Shown one piece after another: positions 1-10,200 of a DNA stretch of 64,000 nucleotides. Source of the stretch: Isoetes taiwanensis. Lineage: Eukaryota > Streptophyta > Lycopodiopsida > Isoetales > Isoetaceae. The translations under genes were made by a program, and so were the position numbers. Within the stretch, counting starts at the first letter, position 1. Every line of letters begins with the position of its first letter. The notes beneath the pieces were generated by a model. That model had not been told where the DNA came from. It made no database searches and saw only the letters and a program-made list of their open reading frames with translations. The stretch spans positions 20,856,833 through 20,920,832 of the forward strand of contig JAJEKV010000010.1 in assembly GCA_021234155.1 (NCBI GenBank), given 5' to 3'.

Positions 1-267
1 AAAAGTTAGGCAGTCCAACTAGCTTAACACCCACTTAACTACCGAACTAACGGGTTAGAGATTTGGTCAGTGCTATGATTCCGGTCAACCAGAATCATGG
101 CTCTGATACCACTGTGACGCTCCCTGAACATATACGACACCCGGACGTATACATACGTGGACTTTCCCCTCCCATGGCAACCAACTCACCATGAGCAGGG
201 CCCTCCGTCTAACTCGGGCCATCTATAAGAGGATGCCCAAGTGAAGGACACAGAGGGGTCATTCGGC
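1..267 (-). repeat. LTR/PBS junction fragment of a minus-strand LTR retrotransposon, identical to 2310-2576
   Basis: These 267 bases match 2310-2576 without a visible difference. They hold about 98 bp of internal sequence, a primer-binding site on the minus strand at 99-111 (plus-strand GGCTCTGATACCA) and the first ~155 bp of the LTR from position 113 (TGTGACGCTCCC). After 267 the two copies diverge abruptly. The piece is cut by the window edge on the left, so the repeat may be longer. It could be a recent local duplication, part of a nested insertion, or an assembly duplication. Confidence 0.8.
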
Positions 268-1977
268 TCAATTCCTCTTTTAAGTATTTTAAAAAAAACC
301 TCTTGCCAATGTAGAAGTATAGAAGCCAGAACTAGAATTATGCTACATATATATATAATCTGATCCTAGTTCCTCGGCTGGAAAATCAAACTGCAATAGC
401 TCAATTAATTTAAGAAGGCTTTCTGCAAATATAGATCTACGAAAGCCATAGCTAAAATACCCTGCAATATATACATATTTGATTACACGGATCAAAGTAT
501 TCAGATAGTTTTTGTTATAATCAAAATGATCAGAGCCATATGTAATAGTTCTATAATCTCATGCATAGCACTCAATTATTTTCTGAAGCAACACCATTAT
601 GAGGAAATCATAGAATCTTGTTATAAGCATGCTGCAGATATGTAAAAAACAGAATCATTATTCATCATGCTAAAATATCCTATATAATAGCACCTGTACT
701 ATTGCTTGATGCCATGCATTCAAATAGTTTGTCAACTATTACGAGCATATATTCAACTTTGAATACTAAATGTAATAGATCCAAAACCTGGTTTGTTGTT
801 ATGATCAACTTGCGGATCACCATCGATTTGAAAAGTCACCACTTTGTAGCTTTCCATAAGGCCTATAACGTTTCAAGAAACCGTATAGCTCATCTTTGAG
901 CAAATGAGAACTAGATCAAAGCACACCAGCTCCTAAATCTTGAGGGATAGAAACCGAAATGTTCTGATGCTTGCCCGCTTGCTAAGAATCATGCCATGTA
1001 GCTCTATTTGAAGTTAAAAGTTAACTCCAAAGTCATTAGGATATTTTAATGAAAAGTCGATCCAATGCACTCAAGCATTCGTGATAGGCTTAGAGTAAAC
1101 CCCGGTATTTCTGTTTTCAAACTCCCTAATCTCATAGCTATGGACGAGATATATCCGACCGCCATATCCACTAAATCATGAAGCAAAGATCTTGGTACCT
1201 TGTGTAACAGGATGTGTTACAAACCCAATCTTTAATGTCGCCATTTGTTTCAACCTCGATGGTAATCGATTTGATGCTTTGTATCTTTTGCCTTCCATGG
1301 CATAGCTTCGCCCTAGCCGAGCTTGCGACATCCATCCGAAAGTGTTAAGCAAAGCCGAACTCACAGATCCAAGCGGAATCCAAGCAATCCGCTTTAGATT
1401 AGGGCTTCTTTTGGGGACCATGTATTATGAAGAAGATAAAAACAATCACTTGCTTCCGTGTAACACATGGTTAATGGGCCACAATCAAGGCATTAAATCA
1501 ACAAACCTTGAAAATAAAAGATAATACCTTACAAGCACGTCCATACTAGATGTCACTTGTAAGCTAATGATGAAGTGCATGACAAATTTCATTAGACGCT
1601 CCAATACCTTTTAAAGGTTGCATGCAATCCATTTTGCATGTTGTGTTGCATGCATATACAAAAAGTACATTCATATTTCTCAATATTATATATCCAAAGT
1701 GCATGCATGAGGATAAATTAGAATCCAACACTAAAATCGAAGCCTTTTGGTCCAAAGACATCTCATATCCTTCCTTTATCATACTTTTCTAACTAGAAAA
1801 TATGAACTACAACCCATATGACCACATCATGGAATAAATTGTGCAAGTGCTATTTTATACACCATGTAAACGTCTAGTGCTCATCTTTTTTCTAAAAAAA
1901 GGAATACTCCCAAGCTTAGGGAAGATGGAGCATGCTTTAGCATAATCATAATAAAAAAAAAAAAAAAAAAAAAAAAA
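268..1977. other. AT-rich stretch without a recognisable gene
   Basis: No gene can be supported here. Open frames are short (longest ~80 codons, minus strand 1176-1421) and match no family I recognise. The stretch ends in a ~25-base A run at 1953-1977, which on the plus strand could be the poly(A) tail of an inserted retroelement, although no element body is recognisable upstream. Confidence 0.5.
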
Positions 1978-2309
1978 CGGACGCGTATTTTTATACGGCG
2001 GACCGTATGGGGTGCTGCGATCCTTATACGGCTTCAGTTCGTCGAGAAAAACACCTCCAAAGACAGCAGCGCCCCTTTTGATTTTTCGGCGGCCTGTTGT
2101 CTTTTCGACCTCGGGAGACGTGCCCCTTAGGGTATTTGGGAGGTGCCCGATCCATTGGAGCCATTTTCGCCTTCATCCGAACTGCCTACAAAAAGTTATA
2201 GCCCTTCCAACTTGGGTCCTCCAGTCACAACTTTTTCCCTCCAAAATCGCCCTAAACTTCCTAAAACTCACAATTTATTACATCCACCTAACACAAAACT
2301 AAATCACCG
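1978..2309 (-). mobile_element. Probable LTR-retrotransposon internal (leader) sequence next to the PBS
   Basis: This segment joins the 267-bp PBS/LTR repeat. In the minus-strand orientation of the element it would lie just downstream of the PBS. It contains TATACGG-type motifs resembling the GTATAC/ATACGG motifs at the LTR ends. No gag or pol motif is visible. The boundary with the upstream A run is abrupt. Confidence 0.4.
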
Positions 2310-2407
2310 AAAAGTTAGGCAGTCCAACTAGCTTAACACCCACTTAACTACCGAACTAACGGGTTAGAGATTTGGTCAGTGCTATGATTCCGGTCAACCA
2401 GAATCAT

Positions 2408-2420
2408 GGCTCTGATACCA
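2408..2420 (-). promoter_or_regulatory. Primer-binding site (initiator Met tRNA type)
   Basis: Read on the minus strand this is TGGTATCAGAGCC, the classic plant LTR-retrotransposon PBS complementary to the 3' end of initiator methionine tRNA. It sits one base from the LTR end at 2422, which fixes the element as minus-strand and makes 2422-4001 its 5' LTR. Confidence 0.85.
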
Positions 2421-2421
2421 C

Positions 2422-4001
2422 TGTGACGCTCCCTGAACATATACGACACCCGGACGTATACATACGTGGACTTTCCCCTCCCATGGCAACCAACTCACCA
2501 TGAGCAGGGCCCTCCGTCTAACTCGGGCCATCTATAAGAGGATGCCCAAGTGAAGGACACAGAGGGGTCATTCGGCCCACGCCTTCAATGGGGCTCCTAC
2601 GTCTCGGAAGCGTGAATACAATGTTAGCACACAACATAATCATATCATAATTTACCACCACGAAGGGTGGCACATCCATCCAAGTGACAACAACAAAGAA
2701 TATGCATCTAATACTAAGGAAAACACCCCAAACCCCTGGTTCTACCCCGGCTCAGACTCCAGTGAGGATCGACTGACGGCTAGGTCTCAAGAGATCAAAA
2801 TGACCGAAGTCTTGACATGGCGCTATCGGGCATAGAACATCGGCTAGGGTTGTCCACTCCATCCGCCCCTCCTGTGCACACTTTGCAGATGAGTCGAATC
2901 ATGCTATGGCGTCACTATAGCCTTCCGGATACGCACCCTTCGAGCCTACTACAGAGTTCATGAAGCCCTGTCCGATGAGGCAGGTCGGGGAAGCGTCCCC
3001 TTCCAGGATCACAGTGGTTCCATGGGTGGACTAGAGAATACGTGCGCATCACCCCCCCGCATCCGCACCCGACTTACTCGCCCTAAATCTACTCAAAGTA
3101 CAGATGCCCCATGCGGTCACACCTCTCGTACCCGGGGAGTGTCGGGACCCATACCCCGGCCGGATCGCGCCCTAGCTCACCGGGCCGGCTATTAGGCCTA
3201 GTCCACTGTAGGAGTCTCAGGAGCCTTTTATGTTCGTGCAAGACCCCACCCCCACTTCACCACTGTGTCCCTTGTTTGGTGCTAAGTCACTCCATAGCAT
3301 CCACGACTCGGTGGTCTCTTGTACACAGGCCGCATCTAATGGGAATAATACGTATTCCTCTATCTAGGAGCATACTACAATACATGGGCTCGAGAGGTCT
3401 CTACCCCGTAATCCCCCATCTCCTGAGTGCTAACTAAGCAAAGAACTACTAAACCATCAACCAAAGCACGTACAGAGACTAAAGATAAGAATACTCACCA
3501 TATCAATCAAGGGTTAGTCTAACAGGTAAACCACAGAGAAAACAGAGAGAGAACACACCACAAAGAGGCGCTATGCTATAAATCAACAAAGTAACCTACT
3601 GACTAACCGTCAAATCGGTCTTGGGCTGCTCCATCTCGACTAACTGAAGGGCGCCTGGCTGCTGCTCCTCCTCCTCCATCCCCAATTGCTCCCAATTCGA
3701 ATTGGGGCACAAAAGCCCTAATTTGGGTGTCCAAAATGGAAACCCTACCTTGCCCAATCGATTTGGGCCAGGTGGCATGCTCTAGATTGGTTAATATTAG
3801 CTAATTTGGTATTTTAGCCCTTTTTAATATTAGGATAAGCCCTAAATTCGAATTAGGGTTTTGGTTAGGTTTCCACCTTTATAATTTAATTATTAACATA
3901 GCTAACCTTAGCTTATGAATAATTAATGTGCCATTAATTATTCATAGTGACGTGTCACGTATTTATACTTAAATATGCGTATAAATATGTGGAACGTCAT
4001 A
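2422..4001 (-). mobile_element. 5' LTR of a minus-strand LTR retrotransposon (~1.58 kb)
   Basis: The segment starts TGTGACGCTCCC on the plus strand and ends GGAACGTCATA, matching the ends of the complete element at 56197-61070 (TGTGACGCTCC and GGAACGTCACA). The final CA has mutated to TA. Interior blocks shared with 56.2-57.7 kb, 59.4-61.1 kb and, more distantly, 8.9-9.9 kb include a CACCACGAAGGGTGGCA block, CTACTC/TCATGAAGCCC blocks and a TTTTATGTTCGTGCAAGACC block. The adjacent PBS shows it is a 5' LTR. No matching 3' LTR or pol is seen between it and the left window edge. Reading frames inside it are incidental. Confidence 0.8.
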
Positions 4002-4414
4002 GTCGACCTTTCTGGATACAGTCAATGAGAAAGGCTTAGTCACTAAACTCAAGATTCATTGACTTGCAACACAACCATCATCCAATTAAATTGGGATTAT
4101 GTCAACTCCAAAATCACGCCAACCTGCTGTTGTCTTCTAGGGGGTTTTTGTTTTTTTTTTTAATTTTTTTTTTTTTGGACTTGATAAATAACATAAGGTT
4201 GCGATTCACGTGTGACGTTTCACATGCGAATTGAAATATGCAAAAACGAAGAGCAAGTTGCTAAGATAGATGAGACCAAAATTGAAGAGCATTTAGATGA
4301 AAATATTAGGTTTGATAATAACAGATTGCATTATTTGCGAGGCAATTGCAGACTCGAAATTATCGATACGTGGCACAAATATCATGCAAAAATATCATAT
4401 ATTCCAATAAAACA
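4002..4414. other. Short spacer between LTR and HAD-like pseudogene
   Basis: The spacer holds a T-rich run at about 4148-4174 and a ~26-base segment at 4077-4102 that recurs in inverted orientation at about 7925-7950. A 68-codon plus-strand frame at 4212-4418 matches nothing I know. Confidence 0.4.
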
Positions 4415-4972
4415 TTAAGGGATCAATCCATGTTTTTCCACGTATTTAACAAGGTGTGGTTCCATGTCAGCCGTTCTATCCAGTTCTGGGTATGAATCTA
4501 ACACTTCACCCACCGTCATCCCCATAGCCAAATTATTCGTAATAGACACAAACTTCACCAGAAAATCATCTGTCGCAAAGTTTTTTGGATCGTACGATGG
4601 TGGATTCAGGGCCTGTGTTTGATTGTAGAAGCATTTGAGAGCATCATCATCCACTATGTTGGATCCTTGGAATTAAAACTTCACACATTTGTTCTAATCC
4701 CAAAAGGTCAACAATTGTCAAAGCATTTCCCCCAGTGCCTCCAAAGTAGCCTTGATGTTCTTTAGTTCCATGGATGACCAAATACCAACTCGAAATAACC
4801 TGAATGCCTCATCTAGCATCTCCTTCAAGTGCGGCTGCAGATAGATCCACTTGGTGTTTGATTCTACTGGTGTCTGATGAAACTGATCTCTAGCCACTTT
4901 ATTTTTCGGAAAAGTCTTGCAAAGGACTCCGTTTAGGTCGAACACCACAACCTTCTTAGAAACACAATGCAA
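4415..4972 (-). pseudogene. HAD/FCP1-like phosphatase-type gene fragment, copy 1
   Basis: Reading the minus strand from 4972, the protein begins MHCVSKKVVVFDLNGVLCKT. The hydrophobic strand followed by D-L-N-G-V-L resembles HAD/FCP1-type motif I, although the usual DxDxT/V is degenerate because the second Asp is Asn. A W-S-S-M segment about 45 residues on could be motif II. A stop follows at ~4718, and the frame resumes at 4654 with VDDDALKCFYNQTQ, a motif-IV-like acidic block, then about 65 more residues to 4415. Comparison with 9918-10092 shows that roughly 100 bp between motifs II and IV is missing here. Catalytic activity is unlikely. Whether the source was a host gene or cargo of a mobile element is unknown. 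Confidence 0.55.
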
Positions 4973-5029
4973 GCTGAAATATCAAACATGTATCTGGTCA
5001 GCAAGATATGATCACACAAATAATACAAA

Positions 5030-5165
5030 CGCGCCAAGAGTGATTTGAGTTAGTCTTAACCAAATCGCGCTCGACGTGATTTAATGTGACAATGGAATAT
5101 AATCAAAGCACGCTTGGCGCGATTTAATTCAAAGCTAATATAAATTAAATCACGTGTGGCGCGAT
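5030..5165. repeat. Degenerate palindromic motif cluster (CGCGCY-GGCGTGATTT type)
   Basis: At least three degenerate copies of a GC-rich near-palindrome embedded in AT-rich sequence (GCGCTCGACGTGATTT, CACGCTTGGCGCGATTT, CACGTGTGGCGCGATTT) occur in about 130 bp. They resemble the sharper array at 7610-7865. The cluster falls between two coding-like minus-strand segments and could occupy a former intron. Confidence 0.5.
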
Positions 5166-5858
5166 TTCGTATGCAAGGCCATACCTATCATCTTCAGTTT
5201 CGGTGCCGTCGTCGGCGTCATTCTCCCCTTCGCCACCCTTAATCTCCGTGCTCTTCTGACTGTTAGAATTGTTATTTTCTATTAGTTCCTCTATGTCCTT
5301 CACAACTGACATTATTTTAGTATTGATTTGGCAAACCTGTGAATCACTAGAGTCGCCTGGGTTGTCAATGGCCCCTACACTTTCGGTTGCCTTATCAATT
5401 AGATCCTTGTTAACCTGTGAATCTACTCTATTGTTGCTTGCATCACCCACAAGGGAGGCAAGGATATTCCCTAAGTTCGCCTTCATCACATTACTTTGAG
5501 CAGTCAGTTTAGCAGCCATTTGGTCATTGCTTTCCTTATCAGGCTGCGGATTACTAGTTCCCTCACCAGAACCATCGTCCACTTTTGAATTGGACAAGTC
5601 TACGAGACTTTTGATTGCTGATGATTTCAGATTGCCATAAGGGCCTTTAGGAGATTTGGCAAGCACATGCATGAGGAATGGTCCAAGAAAGTCTTTGGCA
5701 TGCTCATCACTCACAAAGCAGTGACATCTTCTAACACCCATAAGAGCCTCTCGGGCAATATAACCTCCAACATGAAGCTCCTTGCAGGTTGTATCAATTG
5801 GAGCAAATGCCTTGATGAGGTAAGCAGCCATAGACGGGGGAAATCCATTTTTATTCAA
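5145..5858 (-). CDS. Unrecognised ORF, 237 codons, acidic C-terminal half
   Basis: This is the longest open frame in the 4.4-7.5 kb minus-strand block. The first ~75 residues are mixed hydrophobic/basic with several Cys and His (a GVRRCHCF stretch), suggesting a small folded domain. The rest is Ser/Asn/Asp/Glu rich and probably disordered, ending in an acidic GGEGENDADD-type tail. It lies directly upstream of the HAD-like fragment on the same strand and downstream of the 5.95-7.4 kb coding-like pieces, so all may belong to one decayed multi-exon gene. The C-terminal codons enter the palindromic cluster, so the true exon end is probably a little before 5165. I recognise no family. Confidence 0.45.
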   Translation of the reverse strand: MNKNGFPPSMAAYLIKAFAPIDTTCKELHVGGYIAREALMGVRRCHCFVSDEHAKDFLGPFLMHVLAKSPKGPYGNLKSSAIKSLVDLSNSKVDDGSGEGTSNPQPDKESNDQMAAKLTAQSNVMKANLGNILASLVGDASNNRVDSQVNKDLIDKATESVGAIDNPGDSSDSQVCQINTKIMSVVKDIEELIENNNSNSQKSTEIKGGEGENDADDGTETEDDRYGLAYEIAPHVI

Positions 5859-5951
5859 GGGGCCCTTCTCCTTAGTTTGTAGCTCGTACTTGATTTCACC
5901 ACTTAGGAGGGGGTCCCGATCCTCATCCTCTTCCTCGACTCATCCCAAGCT

Positions 5952-7460
5952 TTACGATCCCCGATCCTGATCCGTATGATAGAATATAGTTCTTAAGTCT
6001 GGATCATCTAGAAGAAAACATTCCCATGCACTGCTATTGTCACCCTTGGCCTTAGCAATATCATATTCCCCCGTCGTGATGGCTATCATAATAAAGATCA
6101 CATGTGCCATGTTCCGTTCTGTTCGCAGCTCATTATCCTTAACATCATATATTAGGCATCCCTTTGAGGCACTCCAGATCATGAGCAGCGGATAGTGCAT
6201 GCAGATGTGACTCACCAAAAGGACAAACGATGACAATAGTGAAGGACCTCTCAGTTGTCAATCTTATACAGCTGGTAAAGAAGCTGTTGTAGTCCTTCTG
6301 GTTCATGCCCATATCTCCTCTCCCACCCCTACTGTCCAACACAAAGAGTGATATTTTTTTAAGGCAAGAAGTTGATTCTGGCAAGAGACCTTTGTACCCA
6401 ATAGAGACCAGGGATAGGTTCTGTACGTATGAAATTATTTTTTCAGACGTATAAAGTCCAAAAATACGTATTTTTGGGAAAAATACGTATTTTTCGTATT
6501 TTATACTACCGCACGGAAAAAAAAAATCACAGAAGCTTTTTTCACAGAAGCGAAACCTTCATTTAAACTGAAAACTTTTTTCGCTTGTTTTTTCTGGCGA
6601 AACCGATTTTTTTTTTTTTAGTTTTTAAACCGGTTTCGCTTACGCGGAAGTTTTTCGACGCCGGAAATTTTTTTGGACGTATTTTTGACGTATTAAACGT
6701 CAAATTTGTGCCGTATCAAACGAAAAATACGTGATACGATAAAACGTTATCTGATTTGAACCTATCCCCGATAGAGACCGAATCTTTGGGCGGTGTTCTT
6801 CTCCAGTAATCTTCTTCACAAGGGCCACTTTTCTTCTCAACTCGGCCAGTACCTTAGGGGGTAGAGTCTCCTTATATTTTGCATTTTTAGTCTTCCAATT
6901 CTTTAGGAAGTTCTTTGACCAGAATACAAACTTCTTGATGTCATCATTCTTCGACCTTGTATTTGTCCAAAGAATCCAATTTCGATAATGCCACATCCCC
7001 CTCGATAGCCTTTGTAACTCAGCTCCTACAAACCGACTTCATTGTAATGTACATCCTTCACATGGTCGCAAAGACTCAATGAAGGACATCCTATCCTTAG
7101 TGAAAGCACTCTTCTTGTATAAGACTTCCTTACTTTAAGCAATCGGGTCTAAAACCCAAATGGTCTCAAATAAGCCTAGCCCCCGAAGTCTTTCTCATCT
7201 CTGTCACATTCAAGTCAAAGATGCTTACATCAACAGGAGGCACCCTACCCATAGTATCTGGCGCAGCTTCCTTTGTGCATAAGCGTCCCAGAATTCATTC
7301 CACTTTTGCCATACTGCCTCTTTACAAAAGATAATTATACGAGTCTGTTGGACCTGACCTGCTAGATGAGCTTTCAGAAGGATCTACAATGTCATCACCA
7401 CCTTTTTTCTTTGATTTTCTTGCAGTTTTCTTCTTCTCCTATATAATTGTCTGCGACAGA
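5952..7460 (-). pseudogene. Decayed upstream part of the same minus-strand gene, split by a MITE
   Basis: Several minus-strand coding-like segments occur here: 6700-6996 (Lys-rich, with the WSKNFLKNWKTKN stretch), 6145-6384 and 5952-6236, the latter two overlapping in different frames. The MITE at 6409-6770 separates the first from the others, and joining the flanks without one target copy leaves a frame conflict, so frameshifts exist beside the insertion. Further coding-like sequence with stops extends to about 7460, including a basic KKTARKSKKKGG-type stretch. No domain is recognised. Orientation and spacing fit the ORF at 5145-5858 and the HAD-like segment, but their unity is inferred. Confidence 0.4.
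6409..6770. mobile_element. hAT-type MITE, 362 bp, with 8-bp target duplication
   Basis: The left end reads CAGGGATAGGTTC. The right end reads GAACCTATCCCCG, the inverse complement with one mismatch. Both sides are flanked by ATAGAGAC (6401-6408 and 6771-6778). The 8-bp target duplication and CAGGG-type terminus are the hallmarks of hAT-superfamily non-autonomous elements. The interior is AT-rich with repeated TACGTATTTTT motifs and encodes nothing. The insertion interrupts a coding-like minus-strand segment. Confidence 0.9.
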
Positions 7461-7609
7461 GTCCGCTCCAGTAGCTTGAATGCCTCAGACTTTGACCTGC
7501 CCTGTCTGGTGGGTAATGGGCAGCCATATTCCACCCACTGTTGACGGGCGTGGCGCAGTTACTCCACGTATGGACTGCAATAGTACAGACATTGAATCAA
7601 TATCATAGA
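7461..7609. other. Short spacer before the palindromic array
   Basis: Nothing is recognised except the phrase CTCCACGTATGGA at about 7561-7573, which recurs near 18145, next to a candidate PBS. Confidence 0.25.
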
Positions 7610-7865
7610 ATAGAAACACACCGGGCGGGATTTGAATAGAAAAGATCAACAGGAAAATCACGCCTGGCGTGAAATGAATTAAGCTACTAATACAATTCAT
7701 GCCAGGCGTGCTTTCGAATCAATTGAATTCACGCCAGGCGTGCTTTCAAATCAAACCAATTCACGCCAGGTGTGCTTTAACAATTCACGCCTGGCGTGAA
7801 TTGGTTTGATTTGAAAGCACGCCTGGCGTGAATTGGTTTGATTTGAAAGCACGCCTGGCTTGTGT
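7610..7865. repeat. Array of the palindrome CACGCCWGGCGTG forming an inverted repeat
   Basis: About seven copies of the 13-bp palindrome CACGCCAGGCGTG (or with CCTGG) occur, some with one mismatch, each embedded in AATT or TTTGAAA-type AT-rich linkers. The array is organised around a centre near 7783-7787: the left half reads GTGCTTTCAAATCAAACC and the right half GGTTTGATTTGAAAGCAC, giving a large imperfect hairpin. Degenerate relatives lie at 5030-5165. Possible roles include transposon subterminal repeats, protein-binding sites or simple expansion. Confidence 0.75.
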
Positions 7866-7945
7866 GTGTGAATTTGAATATGCTACAAAAAAATATACAA
7901 TATGAAATTTGTCCCAAAATTAAGGCATAATCCCAATTTAATTGA

Positions 7946-8281
7946 ATGATGGTTACACGTTTAGAAAATGCTATTGAAGGTAGATATGAGTTAGAAATGA
8001 GAAGCCAAGGAAAATGGAGAAAGTCCAAGAAAGTGGGTTATAGGGATGAGCTGAACCTTAATGACATGCCTATATTGTGCTACGATTTTAAATTGAAATC
8101 TAACAATCGTCTACGCCAGAGGACTATCAATTTGCTTAAAAAGACTTGTAATTACGAGGAAGAGGATGAAGAAGGGAGTGGTGGTGGCAATGCTTTACCA
8201 TCTGTTGATAGTGATGAGGAAGACACTCAAGCACTTCCTCGAGTGACAGTGAAAAAAGTGAAGGTGATGAGGATGGCATAA
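7946..8281 (+). CDS. Unrecognised plus-strand ORF, 111 codons, acidic segment
   Basis: The protein starts MMVTRLENAIEGRYELEMRS, continues with Lys/Arg-rich residues and then an EEEDEEGSGGG acidic/glycine stretch. Composition resembles a linker or nuclear-protein fragment, and I recognise no family. The first ~8 bases of coding overlap the sequence found inverted at 4077-4102. It could be a former exon or a chance frame. Confidence 0.3.
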   Translation: MMVTRLENAIEGRYELEMRSQGKWRKSKKVGYRDELNLNDMPILCYDFKLKSNNRLRQRTINLLKKTCNYEEEDEEGSGGGNALPSVDSDEEDTQALPRVTVKKVKVMRMA

Positions 8282-8928
8282 ATGAATATGATGATGTGCT
8301 GGATCCCTCTCTCATCACTCCTCATACTTTTGTACATAACCGAGTCTTAAAAAAAGACTGTAAATTTTGCATGTGAATATGAAGATTTTATCTTCACATT
8401 TTGAGAATACTACAATTTCAGTTACGAGCTTTACTTGAATTTCTTGTTAAATATTATACCCTCTTAAATTGGTGGTTTTCTCTGAAAACATACTTGAAGA
8501 AAATTCTATTTGCAAGGAAAAGTGTCACTTTAAAAAAAGTCATTTCTATCGTTCCATAAAAGAATTAGTCATTAGAGAGCCGGCGGGGAGGGGGGGGTAA
8601 AATGCACCCTTTTTTTTTAAATCTCATTTTACCTCCTTTTTGTAAAAAAATAAGGGAATCTTTAATGAATATTTCTTTTGCTCTCGTTTTGATGATTCGC
8701 TCTCATTTATTACGCAATCTTGTTAGTCATCTAAAATCTACAAAAGTGACAGAAGATTGATTTATCTCTAATTGAATAACAACTATCTGCATAAAACTAG
8801 TAGACCCTTTTTCTTTTCTTTTTACTTTCCACAACATGTCACATTTAAGGTGATCAATTTTGCTAAACTTATTTGGCATTAAAAGATAGTACAATAATAA
8901 TTTCAAGTCTCAAATTTAACTAGGATTT
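8282..8928. other. AT-rich intergenic stretch
   Basis: Nothing is recognised beyond homopolymer runs, including a G run at about 8585-8598 and a T run at about 8610-8619. Confidence 0.4.
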
Positions 8929-9915
8929 TGTGACGCTCCCCGAAAGTATACGACGCCCTGCCGTATACTCGATGGGAAATCCCCTATCCAGCATCAACTG
9001 CTACAGGTGACCTCCGTCCGCCCCGTTCCTGGGATGGCCAGGACGCGGGTAGGGAAACACAAAGGTATCTTGCGCGCCCATCCCCTATGGGCTCCTATAA
9101 CAGCGGAAACATACTACAATGTCAGCGCTGACAACAATATAACGTAGGCAACTACCACGAAGGGTAGCACGTCCATCCAACCATAGATACATCAACGATA
9201 ACAATATATCATAAAACATATGAGCTCCTACCCAGGCTCAGACTCGTAAGAGGGAGAGTAGACTGACGGCTGGGCCTCAAGATAGAGCAAGCCGAGATAT
9301 AACAATGCCAGGGCTGGCTACGCCCCTCTTGTGCATACTTTGCAGATGGGTTAAATCAGCCTCTGGCGTGACCATAGCCTACCAGAGACGTAATCTCATG
9401 GTATCACCCATTAGTACTACTCCAGGTTGCATCTCCTCGGTCCGATGAGGTAGGAAGGGTTGCATCTCCCCTTCAGGAAGAATAGTGGCTCCATGGGCGG
9501 CTAGAGGATCGTGGCGACACACGTCTATACCCCGACTGAACTCCCCAAAACAAGAGCCGGGCTGACACCTGCAAATCTTGAGAGGCAGGGCGACACCATT
9601 GACCTAAGAAGTGTCAGATCCATATCCGGCCCTCACGAAGTGACCGACTATAGGCCTAGCCCGCTATGGGTCCTCAATAGCCGCGCTCAGCAGCCCTCCA
9701 CTTTGCCACTAACCCCGTTATGTGGTGCTTAGTCACTCAATAGCCTCTGTAGTCAGGTGGGCTCCTATGCAGGAACTAAGGGGTCTAAACTAGGAGCATC
9801 ATCTAAATAATGGCTACTAGATCTTTGCCCCTCTTCCCAATACAAAAGGAGCAAACATGATCACCCGATAACAAATAAGAATAACTTCTAATTTTAATCA
9901 CATACATCTAACTTA
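8929..9915 (-). mobile_element. Diverged, truncated LTR fragment of the TGTGACGCTCC family
   Basis: The segment begins TGTGACGCTCCC like the other LTR copies and follows the same order of blocks: GTATAC near the start, a TACCACGAAGGGTAGCA block, a clear TCCGATGAGGTAGGAAGG block, a CTCCATGGGCGGCTAGAG block and a TCTAAACTAGGAGCATC block. It is clearly more diverged than the other copies, and its upstream (GGAACGTCACA) end is missing. No PBS precedes position 8929, so it is not the inner edge of a 5' LTR. It is a 3' LTR, solo LTR remnant or a related subfamily. The right boundary is approximate. Confidence 0.65.
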
Positions 9916-9917
9916 CA

Positions 9918-10092
9918 TGCGTTTGATTGTAGAAGCATTTGAGAGCATCATCATCCACTATGATTATATCATCCTTATTCTCGGTACCAAGTTCGTCCAT
10001 CATGTTACTCAAGTATTTGATGAAGATAGGCTTGCCTGTTGAATCCTTAGGATTAGTAAACTTCACACATTGGTGTTGATCCCAGGTAATTT
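9918..10092 (-). pseudogene. HAD/FCP1-like fragment, copy 2 (keeps the segment missing from copy 1)
   Basis: The minus strand encodes a continuous segment ending KDDIIIVDDDALKCFYNQT, with the preceding ~40 residues (CVKFTNPKDSTGKP start) absent from copy 1. The shared flanks (CTTCACACATT and TGTAGAAGCATTTGAGAGCA) show that both come from one source. I-I-V-D-D-D is a good match to the motif-IV acidic pair of HAD/FCP1-type phosphatases. The fragment is bounded by the LTR fragment on one side and unrelated sequence on the other, so it is only a segment. Confidence 0.55.
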
Positions 10093-10200
10093 TAACGTTT
10101 TCGAGATTTGATTGATCAACATGTACACGTCAACTTTGATCGCCATCTTTCTTGATTTCTTTGTCTTATTTGATTCAAACCCATTTCATGATTTGTTTTA

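Noticed and set aside
1176-1421. 81-codon minus-strand frame as a gene
   Set aside because: No recognisable motif, no supporting signals; left as unassigned.
2012-3437. Frames of 60-108 codons within and beside the LTR
   Set aside because: They lie in LTR or leader sequence and are not conserved between LTR copies.
7610-7865. CRISPR-like array
   Set aside because: Units are short palindromes with repetitive AT-rich linkers of irregular length in a plant nuclear context; spacers are not unique.
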